DNA from: Gammaproteobacteria bacterium | GTDB taxonomy: Bacteria > Pseudomonadota > Gammaproteobacteria > Pseudomonadales > Pseudohongiellaceae | NCBI GenBank assembly: GCA_018661465.1 | Contig: JABJIC010000002.1 | Span: forward strand, 1 to 64,000 | Direction: 5' to 3' | Length of the DNA stretch: 64,000 nt | In this document: in pieces, positions 11,089 to 20,233 of the stretch | How positions within the stretch are numbered: the first letter of the stretch is position 1 | Layout: each line of letters begins with the position of its first letter | Position numbers and translations under genes: made by a program | Notes under the pieces: generated by a model | Told to the model about the DNA's origin: nothing | Databases searched by the model: none | Seen by the model: only the letters and a program-made list of their open reading frames with translations

Positions 11089-11946
11089 TTAAATTCTGTT
11101 GATCTCGCAGTGCAGTCGAAATTTCTTGGAAGTCATATAGGCTTCTATTTCTCTAAGTCTTAGCTCTAGTGTGTTATAGACGTCCGTACATTCCTTCGGG
11201 TTGTATTTCGGCGTGCTCTCCATCTCAGCCTCAGTATCCATATAGTTATCAGGGTCAGCATTCTTGTGAGCTGTTTCCTTATCTGCCATATTGCTAGCCA
11301 TTTCACCAAAGGCAGTTGCGACAGCTTCTCCGACTTCTTCGACCGCAGCCTCTACCTCGTCGGTGAACTCTTTATATTCTTCGTTTCGATAGCTTTTGCG
11401 ATTCTTTCTACGAGCACGTCTTTCCGCTCTTTTCTGTTTCCATTTAGCCTTGTGCTGATGTTTGTTGCTGCGCATCTTCATGCGATTTTCAGGAGTCATA
11501 TGGGGATCTGGATCAAAAGCAAAGATACAGATAATGTATGCCCAGAAAGTAAACGGCCCAAAAATAAACAAAGATATTAAGGTAACTGCTCTTACCGCAA
11601 ACGGACTTACTTCAAAGTAGTCAGCGATTCCGCTACATACGCCAGCGATCTTTTTGTTTCGCTCGTTTTTGTAGATTGGCTTGCGGTAATCCAATTCCCT
11701 AAAATGTTCTGCCGTGCTTGCGTTGGCAAAATAATTTCTCATCTTCTCTGGAGTAATGTCCTTGTCTAAACAGAAGTAAAGAATGAAGTAGCCAATAATT
11801 AGTGTAGGCCAGCTCAGTACGCAAATTACAAAGACTACTCGCACCAGGGTGACAGGAACATCTAGCCAATCGGCTATGCCTGCGCAGACTCCCAGCCAGC
11901 GAGCTCGTCGCTGATTTAGTCTTAAACTACTCGGACCCGTGCCCAT
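11089..11946 (-). CDS. pspC: PspC-like envelope stress protein with two PspC domains
   Basis: Two PspC-type units (RRARWLGVCAGIADWLDVPVTLVRVVFV and NKKIAGVCSGIADYFEVSPFAVRAVTL); internal ATG (MGTGPSS) preferred over ORF start 11976; overlaps pspB end. Confidence 0.88.
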   Translation of the reverse strand: MGTGPSSLRLNQRRARWLGVCAGIADWLDVPVTLVRVVFVICVLSWPTLIIGYFILYFCLDKDITPEKMRNYFANASTAEHFRELDYRKPIYKNERNKKIAGVCSGIADYFEVSPFAVRAVTLISLFIFGPFTFWAYIICIFAFDPDPHMTPENRMKMRSNKHQHKAKWKQKRAERRARRKNRKSYRNEEYKEFTDEVEAAVEEVGEAVATAFGEMASNMADKETAHKNADPDNYMDTEAEMESTPKYNPKECTDVYNTLELRLREIEAYMTSKKFRLHCEINRI

Positions 11947-12166
11947 GTTGTTCTCTCCAGTCAGGAACCTCAGCATCTAGGATGGATTCCAGAATATCGA
12001 TTCGTTCGCCTAGGGATTCAGCCATTGCTGAAAGCTCATCGCTGCTATACTTCGCTTCCGGTTCGATGCGAACATTGCGGCGGCCTTTCTTTAGCAGCAG
12101 TATCCAGCAAGTTATGGCACAAAGTACCATAGCTACGATTGTTATAATGAACTCTAAAACGCCCAT
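11927..12166 (-). CDS. pspB: Phage shock protein B-like protein
   Basis: 79 aa, N-terminal TM followed by acidic C-terminus; between pspA and pspC. Confidence 0.8.
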   Translation of the reverse strand: MGVLEFIITIVAMVLCAITCWILLLKKGRRNVRIEPEAKYSSDELSAMAESLGERIDILESILDAEVPDWREQHGHGSE

Positions 12167-12189
12167 GTTAATACCTGTCTGTTAAAAAG

Positions 12190-12855
12190 TTACTTGTCGT
12201 TAAGTTTGGTTTTTAACTCTTCCAGTTCCTGGTCTATTGACTCCTGTCGTGCCAGGTCGTCGAATTCATTTTGAAGGCCGCGTTTTTCCTGATGAATTTT
12301 GCTACCTTCCATCTGGCCTTCCATCTGATCGATCTTCTTCTCGTAATATTCAAATTTGTCCATGGCATTGTCAATAGAATAGTTATGCAGCTGACGACTC
12401 ACGTCTAAACGCGAATTAGTCGCTTTAGTGCGCATAACAATAGTTTTTTGACGAGCCCGTGCATCATTGAGCTTTGCCTGTAATTGTTCGATCTCGGAAC
12501 TTAGCTTATCCAGAGTCTCATCCAGTTTTGCCAGGTCCGCTTCGGTGATATCAACAGTTGAGTTGATATTGGCTTTCTCATTCAGGGCAGCCTTGGCAAG
12601 ATCCTCACGGCCTTTGGAGAGAGCCAGCTCAGCTTTAGTCTCCCAGTCAGCAGCTTGTTTCTTATACTGCTCAGACCGGCGGGAGAGGGTCTTCTTCTCG
12701 GCGATAACCTTGGCTGTACCACTGCGTACCTCCACCAGGGTTTCTTCCATTTCCTGAATAACCATACGGATCATTTTTTCAGGATCTTCCGCCTTATCAA
12801 GCAAGGAGCTGATGTTGGAGTTAATGATGTCAGAAAGTCGGTTAAATATGCTCAT
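12190..12855 (-). CDS. pspA: Phage shock protein A
   Basis: MSIFNRLSDIINSNISSLLDKAEDPEKMIRMVIQEMEETLVEVR and extended coiled coil. Confidence 0.96.
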   Translation of the reverse strand: MSIFNRLSDIINSNISSLLDKAEDPEKMIRMVIQEMEETLVEVRSGTAKVIAEKKTLSRRSEQYKKQAADWETKAELALSKGREDLAKAALNEKANINSTVDITEADLAKLDETLDKLSSEIEQLQAKLNDARARQKTIVMRTKATNSRLDVSRQLHNYSIDNAMDKFEYYEKKIDQMEGQMEGSKIHQEKRGLQNEFDDLARQESIDQELEELKTKLNDK

Positions 12856-12919
12856 TCACTGATACCTCATGTATCTCTTCACTCACAAGCGCGAAATGGC
12901 TTGGCTTAATAAGATAAGA

Positions 12920-12935
12920 GCAGATACCGTGCCAA
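12920..12935 (-). promoter_or_regulatory. Sigma-54 promoter (-24/-12) for pspABC
   Basis: Minus strand TTGGCACGGTATCTGC matches TTGGCACGN4TTGC with one mismatch; 65 bp upstream of pspA ATG, opposite pspF. Confidence 0.88.
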
Positions 12936-13147
12936 GAATTTAATAATTTTAACTTATTGATATATAACAACTAAATATAGGCCCCCAATTCCCTTTCTTC
13001 CAGAAATGGCTAAAACACCTAACTAGTGGTATTTTTCACTACTCGTGAGCAAGAATAATTGCGTCAGGCAAGCCAGCACCATCATACCGGCTTTCCAGGC
13101 ACATTAGCCCGCTAACTTATTGAATTAATGGAATATATTAAGACGTC

Positions 13148-14176
13148 ATGGTTGAAAGAAGCACAGCCCCACGAATGATAGGCGAATCCGCCAGCTTTCT
13201 GGAGATGCAGGAACATATCTCTCATGTTGCACCCTTGAACAAGCCGGTGTTGATAGTGGGTGAGCGGGGTACAGGAAAGGAATTGGTGGGGGCGAGGCTC
13301 CACTTTCTGTCTCAACGTTGGGAGCAATCATTCCTCAAGATCAACTGCGCGGCCATGAGCGAAACCCTACTGGAAGCCCAGCTCTTCGGTCACGAAGCTG
13401 GAGCCTTCACCGGCGCCACGAAGCTGAGAAAGGGTTATTTCGAGAGAGCAAACGGGGGAACACTATTCCTAGATGAATTAGCCAATACAGCTATGGCCGT
13501 GCAGGAGAAAATCCTGAGAGTCATCGAATATGGAGAATTTGAGCGCCTGGGAGGCAATGAAACACTCTCAGTTGATGTCAGGATATTAGCGGCAACAAAC
13601 GAGGACCTTCCGGGTCTGGCGAAACAACACAAGTTTCGCGAAGACCTGCTGGACCGTCTGGCATTTGATGTAATAACACTGCCGCCACTACGTGAAAGAG
13701 CAGAAGACATCCTGATCCTAGCCGAACATTTTGCCGTGGGAATGGTAAAAGAAATTGGCGGAGAGTTTTTCGCAGGCTTCTCCGACAAAGTAGAAAAGTC
13801 TCTAAAAAATTACTCCTGGCCCGGCAACATCCGCGAACTAAAAAATGTAATCGAGAGAGCGGTATACCAAAACGGAGAGGGTCATATCACGCAACTGGTA
13901 TTCAATCCCTTCGAATCTCCTTACAGGCCAAAGGCTTCAGATTCAGCAGTACTACAAGCTGATGACAATGCTCCCCATTCTATCGATCGTTCAGTGCCTG
14001 ACATATCAAACATGGAATCATTCGATCTCAAGAATGAAGTTCAGGAGTTTGAAATAAAGCTTCTGCAACAAACCATGGAGCTAACCCAGTTTAACCAGAA
14101 GAAAGCTGCTGAATTTCTTGGGCTTAGCTATCATCAGTTGCGTGGTTATCTCCGTAAATATGATCTATTGGGCTAG
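13148..14176 (+). CDS. pspF: Psp operon sigma-54 enhancer-binding activator
   Basis: AAA+ EBP with GERGTGKE, GAFTGA, LFLDE, and C-terminal Fis-type HTH (QKKAAEFLGLSYHQLRGYLRKY); divergent from pspA. Confidence 0.95.
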   Translation: MVERSTAPRMIGESASFLEMQEHISHVAPLNKPVLIVGERGTGKELVGARLHFLSQRWEQSFLKINCAAMSETLLEAQLFGHEAGAFTGATKLRKGYFERANGGTLFLDELANTAMAVQEKILRVIEYGEFERLGGNETLSVDVRILAATNEDLPGLAKQHKFREDLLDRLAFDVITLPPLRERAEDILILAEHFAVGMVKEIGGEFFAGFSDKVEKSLKNYSWPGNIRELKNVIERAVYQNGEGHITQLVFNPFESPYRPKASDSAVLQADDNAPHSIDRSVPDISNMESFDLKNEVQEFEIKLLQQTMELTQFNQKKAAEFLGLSYHQLRGYLRKYDLLG

Positions 14177-14223
14177 TCGTCCTAATCCTTTCCGACTTTC
14201 ATCCAAAATACTAATGCACAAAA

Positions 14224-14255
14224 AAAGCCAGTACACCGGAAGGCATGCTGGCTTC
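14224..14255 (-). terminator. Rho-independent terminator between convergent pspF and serine hydrolase
   Basis: AAGCCAG...CTGGCTT stem; T-run on minus strand (TTTTTTTGTG). Confidence 0.75.
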
Positions 14256-14274
14256 TTAAAGACAGGCTAACAAA

Positions 14275-15552
14275 CTAGTCAGCCATAGCCTCATAAATCA
14301 TTCGCTGCGCTACATTATTATCAAACGGCGCACCACGTGGTCCGCCGCGCTTCTGTTCCATATAGATCATGAAGAAATCATTTGCTTTATCAACTACGAA
14401 AATAGTTCCGCCAATACCACGCCAGCCAAAATTGTGTGGACCATTGGCATTATTTCCATCAGTAGGCTGAAGATGGAAACCCAATCCCCAATCGCCATTA
14501 GGACCGTAGAAGAAAAACTCCCGAGAAACATCTTCAGTGATGTGTTTCTCCAGCATTAAGTCCAAAGTGCTTTTGTCGATAATTCTTTGGCCGCGGTATT
14601 CGCCGTCGTTCAAAAGCATTTGAGCGAAACGTACATAGTCTTCAGTAGTAGAGTTAAGACCTCCGCCACCTGACAACAGCACTCCTGGAATAGTGTTATC
14701 TTCCATTTCGCCATGAATAGGTTCAGCGACCCGTCCTGCCTTACCGTTGGGTACCCAGAAAGTAGTCTCGTCCATGCCTAGGGGGTCAAAGATGCGTTCC
14801 TTCAGAACGACATCCAGAGTCTTGCCGGCGGCGACCTCAAGTACAGCACCGAGAGTGTCTGTTGAGTGACCATAATGCCATGCAGTACCAGGCTCAAAAA
14901 ATACAGGTAGGCTGCCTATGGCTCTTGCCATTTCGTTAGCGGTTAACTGACCGTAGGGAACATTCTCTCGATAGAGTCTACCCAGTTCTGTATTGGGAGA
15001 AAAAATCTCCTGAATCAAACCTGATTTATGAGTGATCAGATGCCGAACAGTCATCACGTTTTGGGCTTTAGAGATTTCACCAGTTTCGCGATTTATAACT
15101 TCCAGATCTGAAAATTCGGGAATGTATTTACCGACGGGGTCATCAAGTGAAATTAATCCATCTTCCACCATAGTCATGGTAGCTACGCTGATGATTGGTT
15201 TGGTCATGGAATAGATGCGAAAGATAGTGTCTTTATCGATTGGAGTGTTGTCGCCTGGTGCCTGAGTGCCGACAGATTCAATCAATCCGATATTGTCGTT
15301 ATTACCCACCAGAATAAGTGCACCTGGAATGAATTCACCATCTACTGCTGCCTTCATGGCGGCTCTGATATCTTCTATTTCGCCTTGATCGATGCCGTAG
15401 CTATCCGGGTTGCCCATAGTGATAGAGCTTGGGTTGATCAGTGGCGGGTGGCTGTTTGAACTGCTGGAAAGCTCATTTGTGCTAGCGCAGGCGCTGACCA
15501 TCAAGGCTATAGCGGAGCACAAAAGACTACGTGTTAAGTAATTGGTTTTCAT
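14275..15552 (-). CDS. Serine hydrolase, beta-lactamase/class C family, lipoprotein
   Basis: SMTKPI (SxxK), YGHSTDTLG, lipobox-like ALMVSAC. Confidence 0.9.
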   Translation of the reverse strand: MKTNYLTRSLLCSAIALMVSACASTNELSSSSNSHPPLINPSSITMGNPDSYGIDQGEIEDIRAAMKAAVDGEFIPGALILVGNNDNIGLIESVGTQAPGDNTPIDKDTIFRIYSMTKPIISVATMTMVEDGLISLDDPVGKYIPEFSDLEVINRETGEISKAQNVMTVRHLITHKSGLIQEIFSPNTELGRLYRENVPYGQLTANEMARAIGSLPVFFEPGTAWHYGHSTDTLGAVLEVAAGKTLDVVLKERIFDPLGMDETTFWVPNGKAGRVAEPIHGEMEDNTIPGVLLSGGGGLNSTTEDYVRFAQMLLNDGEYRGQRIIDKSTLDLMLEKHITEDVSREFFFYGPNGDWGLGFHLQPTDGNNANGPHNFGWRGIGGTIFVVDKANDFFMIYMEQKRGGPRGAPFDNNVAQRMIYEAMAD

Positions 15553-15636
15553 CAGAAATTCCTATAAGAATGCTTTCTTGTATTGTTGGGATGCTTGTCA
15601 CCCCTCTAAAACCATTTGCCCAAAAAAGCTGGAGCT

Positions 15637-15759
15637 GATGTTAGCGGAATGCCTGAGTACTAACAATGGCTGCTAACATCGGTTTCAAGTACCGGTTTCA
15701 AGTACCGGTTTCAATTATCGGTACCAACATTTGTACCGGACAAGGAGTCCGATACCAAT
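15637..15759. repeat. Dense intergenic repeat/hairpin block
   Basis: GATGTTAGC (15637-15645)/GCTAACATC (15672-15680) inverted repeat; 13-bp tandem repeat (T/C)CGGTTTCAA(G/T)TA x3 (15679-15717); then GGTAC/GTACC and CGGAC/GTCCG hairpins. Confidence 0.8.
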
Positions 15760-15816
15760 GAGAGCTATTCTGTGGTTATTTTCCCGGGCTCGGGATTGCT
15801 TGGGACAGGTGTTTTA

Positions 15817-16401
15817 CTAGTCGAAGTCGCGAACCAAAGATTGACGAATGTCGTCAGCAATAGCATCAACACGATGTTGGTAATTATCGTGCCCGCAAGC
15901 TACGGACAAATTACTTCCTGCTTTCGCCGCTGCAATCATATCGTCAGTGAATTCGTATCGCAGAAAATGCACAGCTGAAGTTTTCTCCTCAGTAGAGCGA
16001 GGTAGGTCTTCGTTCGCTATCGGAAAGACCGGGTCAAAACCTTCAATCTGAATCGAAATTAAGTCCTCGATACCGATTAGTTGCGAGAGCATGACTTTCC
16101 TCTCGTTCTCATCGGGATATTCCAGCATGAAAGTGACCTTAAGGTTTTTACCATCTGGAATGAGTGGATTATAAGCTTCCAACTCCTCTAGAAGGTCTTT
16201 CTCGCCACGGATTTTCTCCGCACGAATAAGTTCAAGCATCTGATAGCGCATCACCATATAGTCTTCGAAATGCAGTGAGGCGTTTGGCCCAAGCTCCAGG
16301 CGTCGGGTCTTTTTGTGCTCCATCATTGCCTGACGAAAAGCTGGACGCTGGGCGTCGTAGGCTTCAATAGATAGTAGGTCGCTAATACTAATTTTTTTCA
16401 T
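15817..16401 (-). CDS. DUF3501 family protein
   Basis: 194 aa; LEPNASLHFEDYMVMRYQ-like region (ELGPNASLHFEDYMVMRYQMLELIRAEKI) characteristic of DUF3501. Confidence 0.8.
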   Translation of the reverse strand: MKKISISDLLSIEAYDAQRPAFRQAMMEHKKTRRLELGPNASLHFEDYMVMRYQMLELIRAEKIRGEKDLLEELEAYNPLIPDGKNLKVTFMLEYPDENERKVMLSQLIGIEDLISIQIEGFDPVFPIANEDLPRSTEEKTSAVHFLRYEFTDDMIAAAKAGSNLSVACGHDNYQHRVDAIADDIRQSLVRDFD

Positions 16402-16472
16402 TTTTCGATTCGGTCTCTAAATAGAATTTCGGTGTTTCTCTTAATAGGTTTTACGATAAATAAAATAGTACC

Positions 16473-17846
16473 TTAAGCACCCTTGTCGGTAATGCCGTAG
16501 GCAATGCAAAGCAAGTCCAATGGATGGATCGCTTTTTGCTCGGTATCGAGATTATGCTCAATGTGTTTTCCTGCAATTGGGCAGTCACTGCCGTAATAGT
16601 CAGGTTCTTGTTGCTTGATCTGTTTCACGACGGGTCGGGCAATCTTGTTGGCAAATTCTAGAGTCTCAGACTTTACGCCATAGGTCCCGTCATGACCCGA
16701 GCATCGTTCAATATTTTTAACGGTAGTTTCTTCTACCAGTTCCAGAACCTGTTTTGTTTTGGGTCCAATACCTTGAACCCTCTGGTGACAGGCGACGTGG
16801 TAGCTAATGTTTCCAAGAGGATTCTTGAAGTCTGTATTAAGTAGGCCTTTTTTATGCAGTTTGAAGAGGTATTTGAACGGATCATGAAAAGCAGCAGCTA
16901 CTGCCTGAACTTTTTCATCATCAGGAAACATAAGCGGTAATTCTTGTTTGAACATCAACACGCAGGAGGGAATCGCAGCGACAATATCATTTCCCGCCAT
17001 GACTGTTTCATACAGAGCGGGAATGTTTTTGTCTTTCAGCATCTCAACAGTCTTTAGATCTCCCAATTCCAGCTTAGGCATTCCGCAGCAATGTTCTTTG
17101 GTCGCCAGGTCGACATGAATATTGTTATGTTGAAATATTTTGATAACACTGTCTGCAAGAGTTGTTTCGTTGTAGTTGCAATAACAGGTAGTGAAGAGAG
17201 TCACTCTGGGCGCGTCTTCCGCTACTTCTTCTTTCTGTGCCTCTTGCTCTTCAGCTTTCGCTGGGTCGAATATTAATGCAGCATGTTGTTTGCGTGCTGG
17301 TTTGGAAGTGTATTCGGGTAAATTGGCGTCTCTGTGTATTCCAAGTGTCTTATCCAGCGCTGACCTGATCAGTCTATTCTTGTTGCCGCCATTCACCATA
17401 GCATTCACAACTGGAGTGGAGGCCAGTTTGCCGATCATATCGGTGCTGGTTATTAGATTGTCCCTAAACTTAGTATCGCCTTTTTTGAAATTGATGGCTT
17501 TGGCGCGCAACATTACATGGGGGAAATCCAGATTCCATTCATGGGGTGGAACGTAGGGGCATTTAGTTAGATAACAAAGGTCACAGAGGTAACATTGATC
17601 AACAACCTTGCCGTAGTCAGCTACGTCGATACCGTCAACCTCCATGGTCTCCGACTCGTCTACCAGATCAAATAGTACAGGGAAGGCATTACAAAGACTG
17701 ACGCAGCGGCGGCAGCCATGACAAATGTCATAGACTCTTTCCAGCTCCTTATTCAGATCGCTTTCGTCCCAGAATTTTGGGTCGTTCTGATTTAGCGGGT
17801 GTCTGGTAGGCGCGTCAAGTCCGCCCTCTCTACCTTGGTCAGCCAT
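16473..17846 (-). CDS. 4Fe-4S / CCG-domain oxidoreductase (GlpC/HdrD-like)
   Basis: CHGCRRCVSLCNAFP and CYLCDLCYLTKCPYVPPHEW ferredoxin motifs; CCG-type HCCGMPKLE and CHQRVQGIG. Confidence 0.9.
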   Translation of the reverse strand: MADQGREGGLDAPTRHPLNQNDPKFWDESDLNKELERVYDICHGCRRCVSLCNAFPVLFDLVDESETMEVDGIDVADYGKVVDQCYLCDLCYLTKCPYVPPHEWNLDFPHVMLRAKAINFKKGDTKFRDNLITSTDMIGKLASTPVVNAMVNGGNKNRLIRSALDKTLGIHRDANLPEYTSKPARKQHAALIFDPAKAEEQEAQKEEVAEDAPRVTLFTTCYCNYNETTLADSVIKIFQHNNIHVDLATKEHCCGMPKLELGDLKTVEMLKDKNIPALYETVMAGNDIVAAIPSCVLMFKQELPLMFPDDEKVQAVAAAFHDPFKYLFKLHKKGLLNTDFKNPLGNISYHVACHQRVQGIGPKTKQVLELVEETTVKNIERCSGHDGTYGVKSETLEFANKIARPVVKQIKQQEPDYYGSDCPIAGKHIEHNLDTEQKAIHPLDLLCIAYGITDKGA

Positions 17847-17951
17847 CGATCAGCTCCAGAGAAGTTGCAAGTATCAGGTGTTTTAGAGAACAGCTGCTAC
17901 CAGAAATGGCAGCAGCTGTTAGCCGTAGATTGCTTCTAGATCGATTCCGGA

Positions 17952-18371
17952 CTAGTCGTCCAGTGAGTCTAGAGCCTTCTGAAAACGGTTAGCGTGTGAA
18001 CGCTCAGCCTTTGCCAGAGTTTCCATCCAGTCGGCGATCTCATCGAAGCCTTCATCGCGGGCATCTTTTGCCATGCCCGGATACATGTCCGTGTATTCAT
18101 GAGTTTCACCAGCTACTGCTGATTTCAGATTGTCCTCAGTGCCACCAATTGGCATGCCAGTGGCTGGGTCACCAACTTCTTCAAGATATTCCAGGTGTCC
18201 GTGGGCATGACCTGTTTCGCCTTCCGCAGTAGAGCGGAAAAGTGCAGATACGTCGTTGTAACCTTCTACGTCAGCTTTTTGGGCGAAGTAAAGATAGCGG
18301 CGGTTGGCCTGTGACTCTCCGGCGAATGCTGCCTTTAAGTTGTCTTCAGTCTTTGATCCTTTCAATGACAT
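17952..18371 (-). CDS. Rubrerythrin-like di-iron protein
   Basis: [59 protein letters not shown]. Confidence 0.92.
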   Translation of the reverse strand: MSLKGSKTEDNLKAAFAGESQANRRYLYFAQKADVEGYNDVSALFRSTAEGETGHAHGHLEYLEEVGDPATGMPIGGTEDNLKSAVAGETHEYTDMYPGMAKDARDEGFDEIADWMETLAKAERSHANRFQKALDSLDD

Positions 18372-18394
18372 CGAGATTCTCCTATAAGATGTAC

Positions 18395-18444
18395 TGTGAG
18401 CTCATGATTCTGTGAGACAGAATCGCTAAACAAATCAGCTCACA
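18395..18444. promoter_or_regulatory. Nested inverted repeats upstream of rubrerythrin
   Basis: TGTGAGCT (18395-18402)/AGCTCACA (18437-18444), enclosing GATTCTGT-gag-ACAGAATC (18406-18424), all perfect. Confidence 0.7.
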
Positions 18445-18542
18445 CTGATTGTTTATGGGGACACCTTACGTCAATTCTATTATCAAATCTAATTGATTTT
18501 ATTGGATGTATTGATCGTTTTTTTCGATTACTATTCCCTCCC

Positions 18543-19451
18543 ATGAGTCCCAGTCTAAAACAGCTCAAATATCTCTGTGCGGTAGCTGAACACAGGCACT
18601 TCAGCAAGGCCGCTGCTTCCTGTCATGTCACTCAATCAACCCTTAGTGCTGCCATTCAGGAGCTGGAATCCCAGCTTGGTGCGGTAATTTTTGAGCGCAA
18701 TAAGAAATCTGTACTGATTACGCCTCTAGGTGAAAAACTTCTAATTCAGGCTCGGCGAATTCTCGGTGATGTGGAAGATTTTGTGAGCGTGGCCAAGGCT
18801 CACGACGAAGATTTGGCCGGTGACCTCCGGTTGGGAGTGATACCCACAATTGGCCCTTTTCTTTTGCCTGCTATTCTCTCTGATCTGCGTAAGAGTTACG
18901 GCAAATTGAAACTCTATCTCAAGGAAGAAATGAGTGAGCAATTGGTACAACAGCTACAGCAGGGAAAGCTCGATTTGCTGATTCTGGCTTTTCCTTACCC
19001 CTTGCCGGATATGGAAACAGTTAGCTTGTTCAGTGATGAGTTTTTACTGTGTTTGCCTCCGGGGCATTCTCTGGAAAAATTCGAAAAGGTGAAGCAGCGG
19101 CAATTGAAAGGAGAAAGCATTCTATTGTTGGAAGAGGGTCACTGTCTTCGGGACCATGCGCTTGAGGCCTGCAAACTGGATACTGCCAATGCCGACCTGG
19201 TCTATCAGGGCACCAGTCTTCATACCCTGGTTCAAATGGTTGCTAACGGGTTGGGTATGACCTTATTGCCGGCGATATCTATTAATGGCGATGTTCTTGG
19301 TGATACTCATCTGCAGATAAAACATTTCTCTAACGACAATGTATCCAGAGAGATTGGAATGGCCTGGCGTAAATCGGACCCGCGCAGAGATGATTATCTT
19401 TTGCTTGCCGAGTTTATCCGTGAGCACCTGAAAAAAGGGCCCTCACATTGA
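18543..19451 (+). CDS. oxyR: OxyR-like LysR-family peroxide regulator
   Basis: LysR HTH; LLLEEGHCLRDHALEAC retains the two redox cysteines of OxyR. Confidence 0.92.
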   Translation: MSPSLKQLKYLCAVAEHRHFSKAAASCHVTQSTLSAAIQELESQLGAVIFERNKKSVLITPLGEKLLIQARRILGDVEDFVSVAKAHDEDLAGDLRLGVIPTIGPFLLPAILSDLRKSYGKLKLYLKEEMSEQLVQQLQQGKLDLLILAFPYPLPDMETVSLFSDEFLLCLPPGHSLEKFEKVKQRQLKGESILLLEEGHCLRDHALEACKLDTANADLVYQGTSLHTLVQMVANGLGMTLLPAISINGDVLGDTHLQIKHFSNDNVSREIGMAWRKSDPRRDDYLLLAEFIREHLKKGPSH

Positions 19452-20233
19452 AAGTGTACGCGCTCTCAGACATCCATGTGGATTACGACGAGAATCTTCA
19501 GTGGGTATTGCAGATCGATGACCAGGCCTATCAAGGTGATGTAATTATTGTTGCCGGTGATATCTCCGATAGTCTGGAATTGTTGCGTGAAGTATTTTCT
19601 TCGCTTAAATCCAAATTTAGGGAGGTGCTATTTGTTCCTGGGAATCATGAGCTTTGGGTTCATGCTGATGAAGTAGAATGTTCTTTGGAAAAGCTGGAAC
19701 TGATTGATGCTCTATGTAATGAGCTTGAAGTTCGTTATTCACTGTTCGAGATTGATGAGCTCAGCTTTGTACCTCTTCTGTCCTGGTATGATTTTTCCTT
19801 CGGCGAGCCTGATCGCCATCTGAGAAGAGCATGGAGAGATTTTAAAGCCTGTAGCTGGCCCGAACACTTGCCGGATAGCCAGGCAGTGACAGACTATTTT
19901 TTGACCAGGAATTTGCCATTACTTGGAACCAGTAATAAATTTGTAATTAGTTATTCCCATTTTCTACCAAGAATCGATGTTATGTCTGAGCGTATACCTC
20001 AGGACAGGAGAAGAGTGTATCCAGTGCTGGGATCCAGTAGCTTGGGAGATCAGATTTCCAAACTGAAGCCTGATATACATGTCTATGGTCATAGCCACGT
20101 TAACCAGTCTATTACTCTGGATGGGATACATTTTGTAAACAATGCCTTCGCATATCCGACTGAAGAACGTATAGCCAGAAAACAATTGCACTGTATTTTT
20201 GATCTCGAAGAGGCGAGTAGCAATGCGGCTTGA
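19448..20233 (+). CDS. Calcineurin-like metallophosphoesterase
   Basis: SDIHVDYDEN, VAGDISDS, VPGNHELW, GHSHVN motifs; likely TTG start overlapping the oxyR stop. Confidence 0.88.
   Translation: MKVYALSDIHVDYDENLQWVLQIDDQAYQGDVIIVAGDISDSLELLREVFSSLKSKFREVLFVPGNHELWVHADEVECSLEKLELIDALCNELEVRYSLFEIDELSFVPLLSWYDFSFGEPDRHLRRAWRDFKACSWPEHLPDSQAVTDYFLTRNLPLLGTSNKFVISYSHFLPRIDVMSERIPQDRRRVYPVLGSSSLGDQISKLKPDIHVYGHSHVNQSITLDGIHFVNNAFAYPTEERIARKQLHCIFDLEEASSNAA

Noticed and set aside
15637-15680. Possible integron attC-like site from GTTAGC/GCTAAC inverted repeat
   Set aside because: Core does not fit RYYYAAC/GTTRRRY and there is no integron integrase or cassette array
15679-15730. CRISPR-like array from regularly repeated CGGTTTCAAGTA
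   Set aside because: Repeats are directly contiguous without spacers, and no cas genes are present
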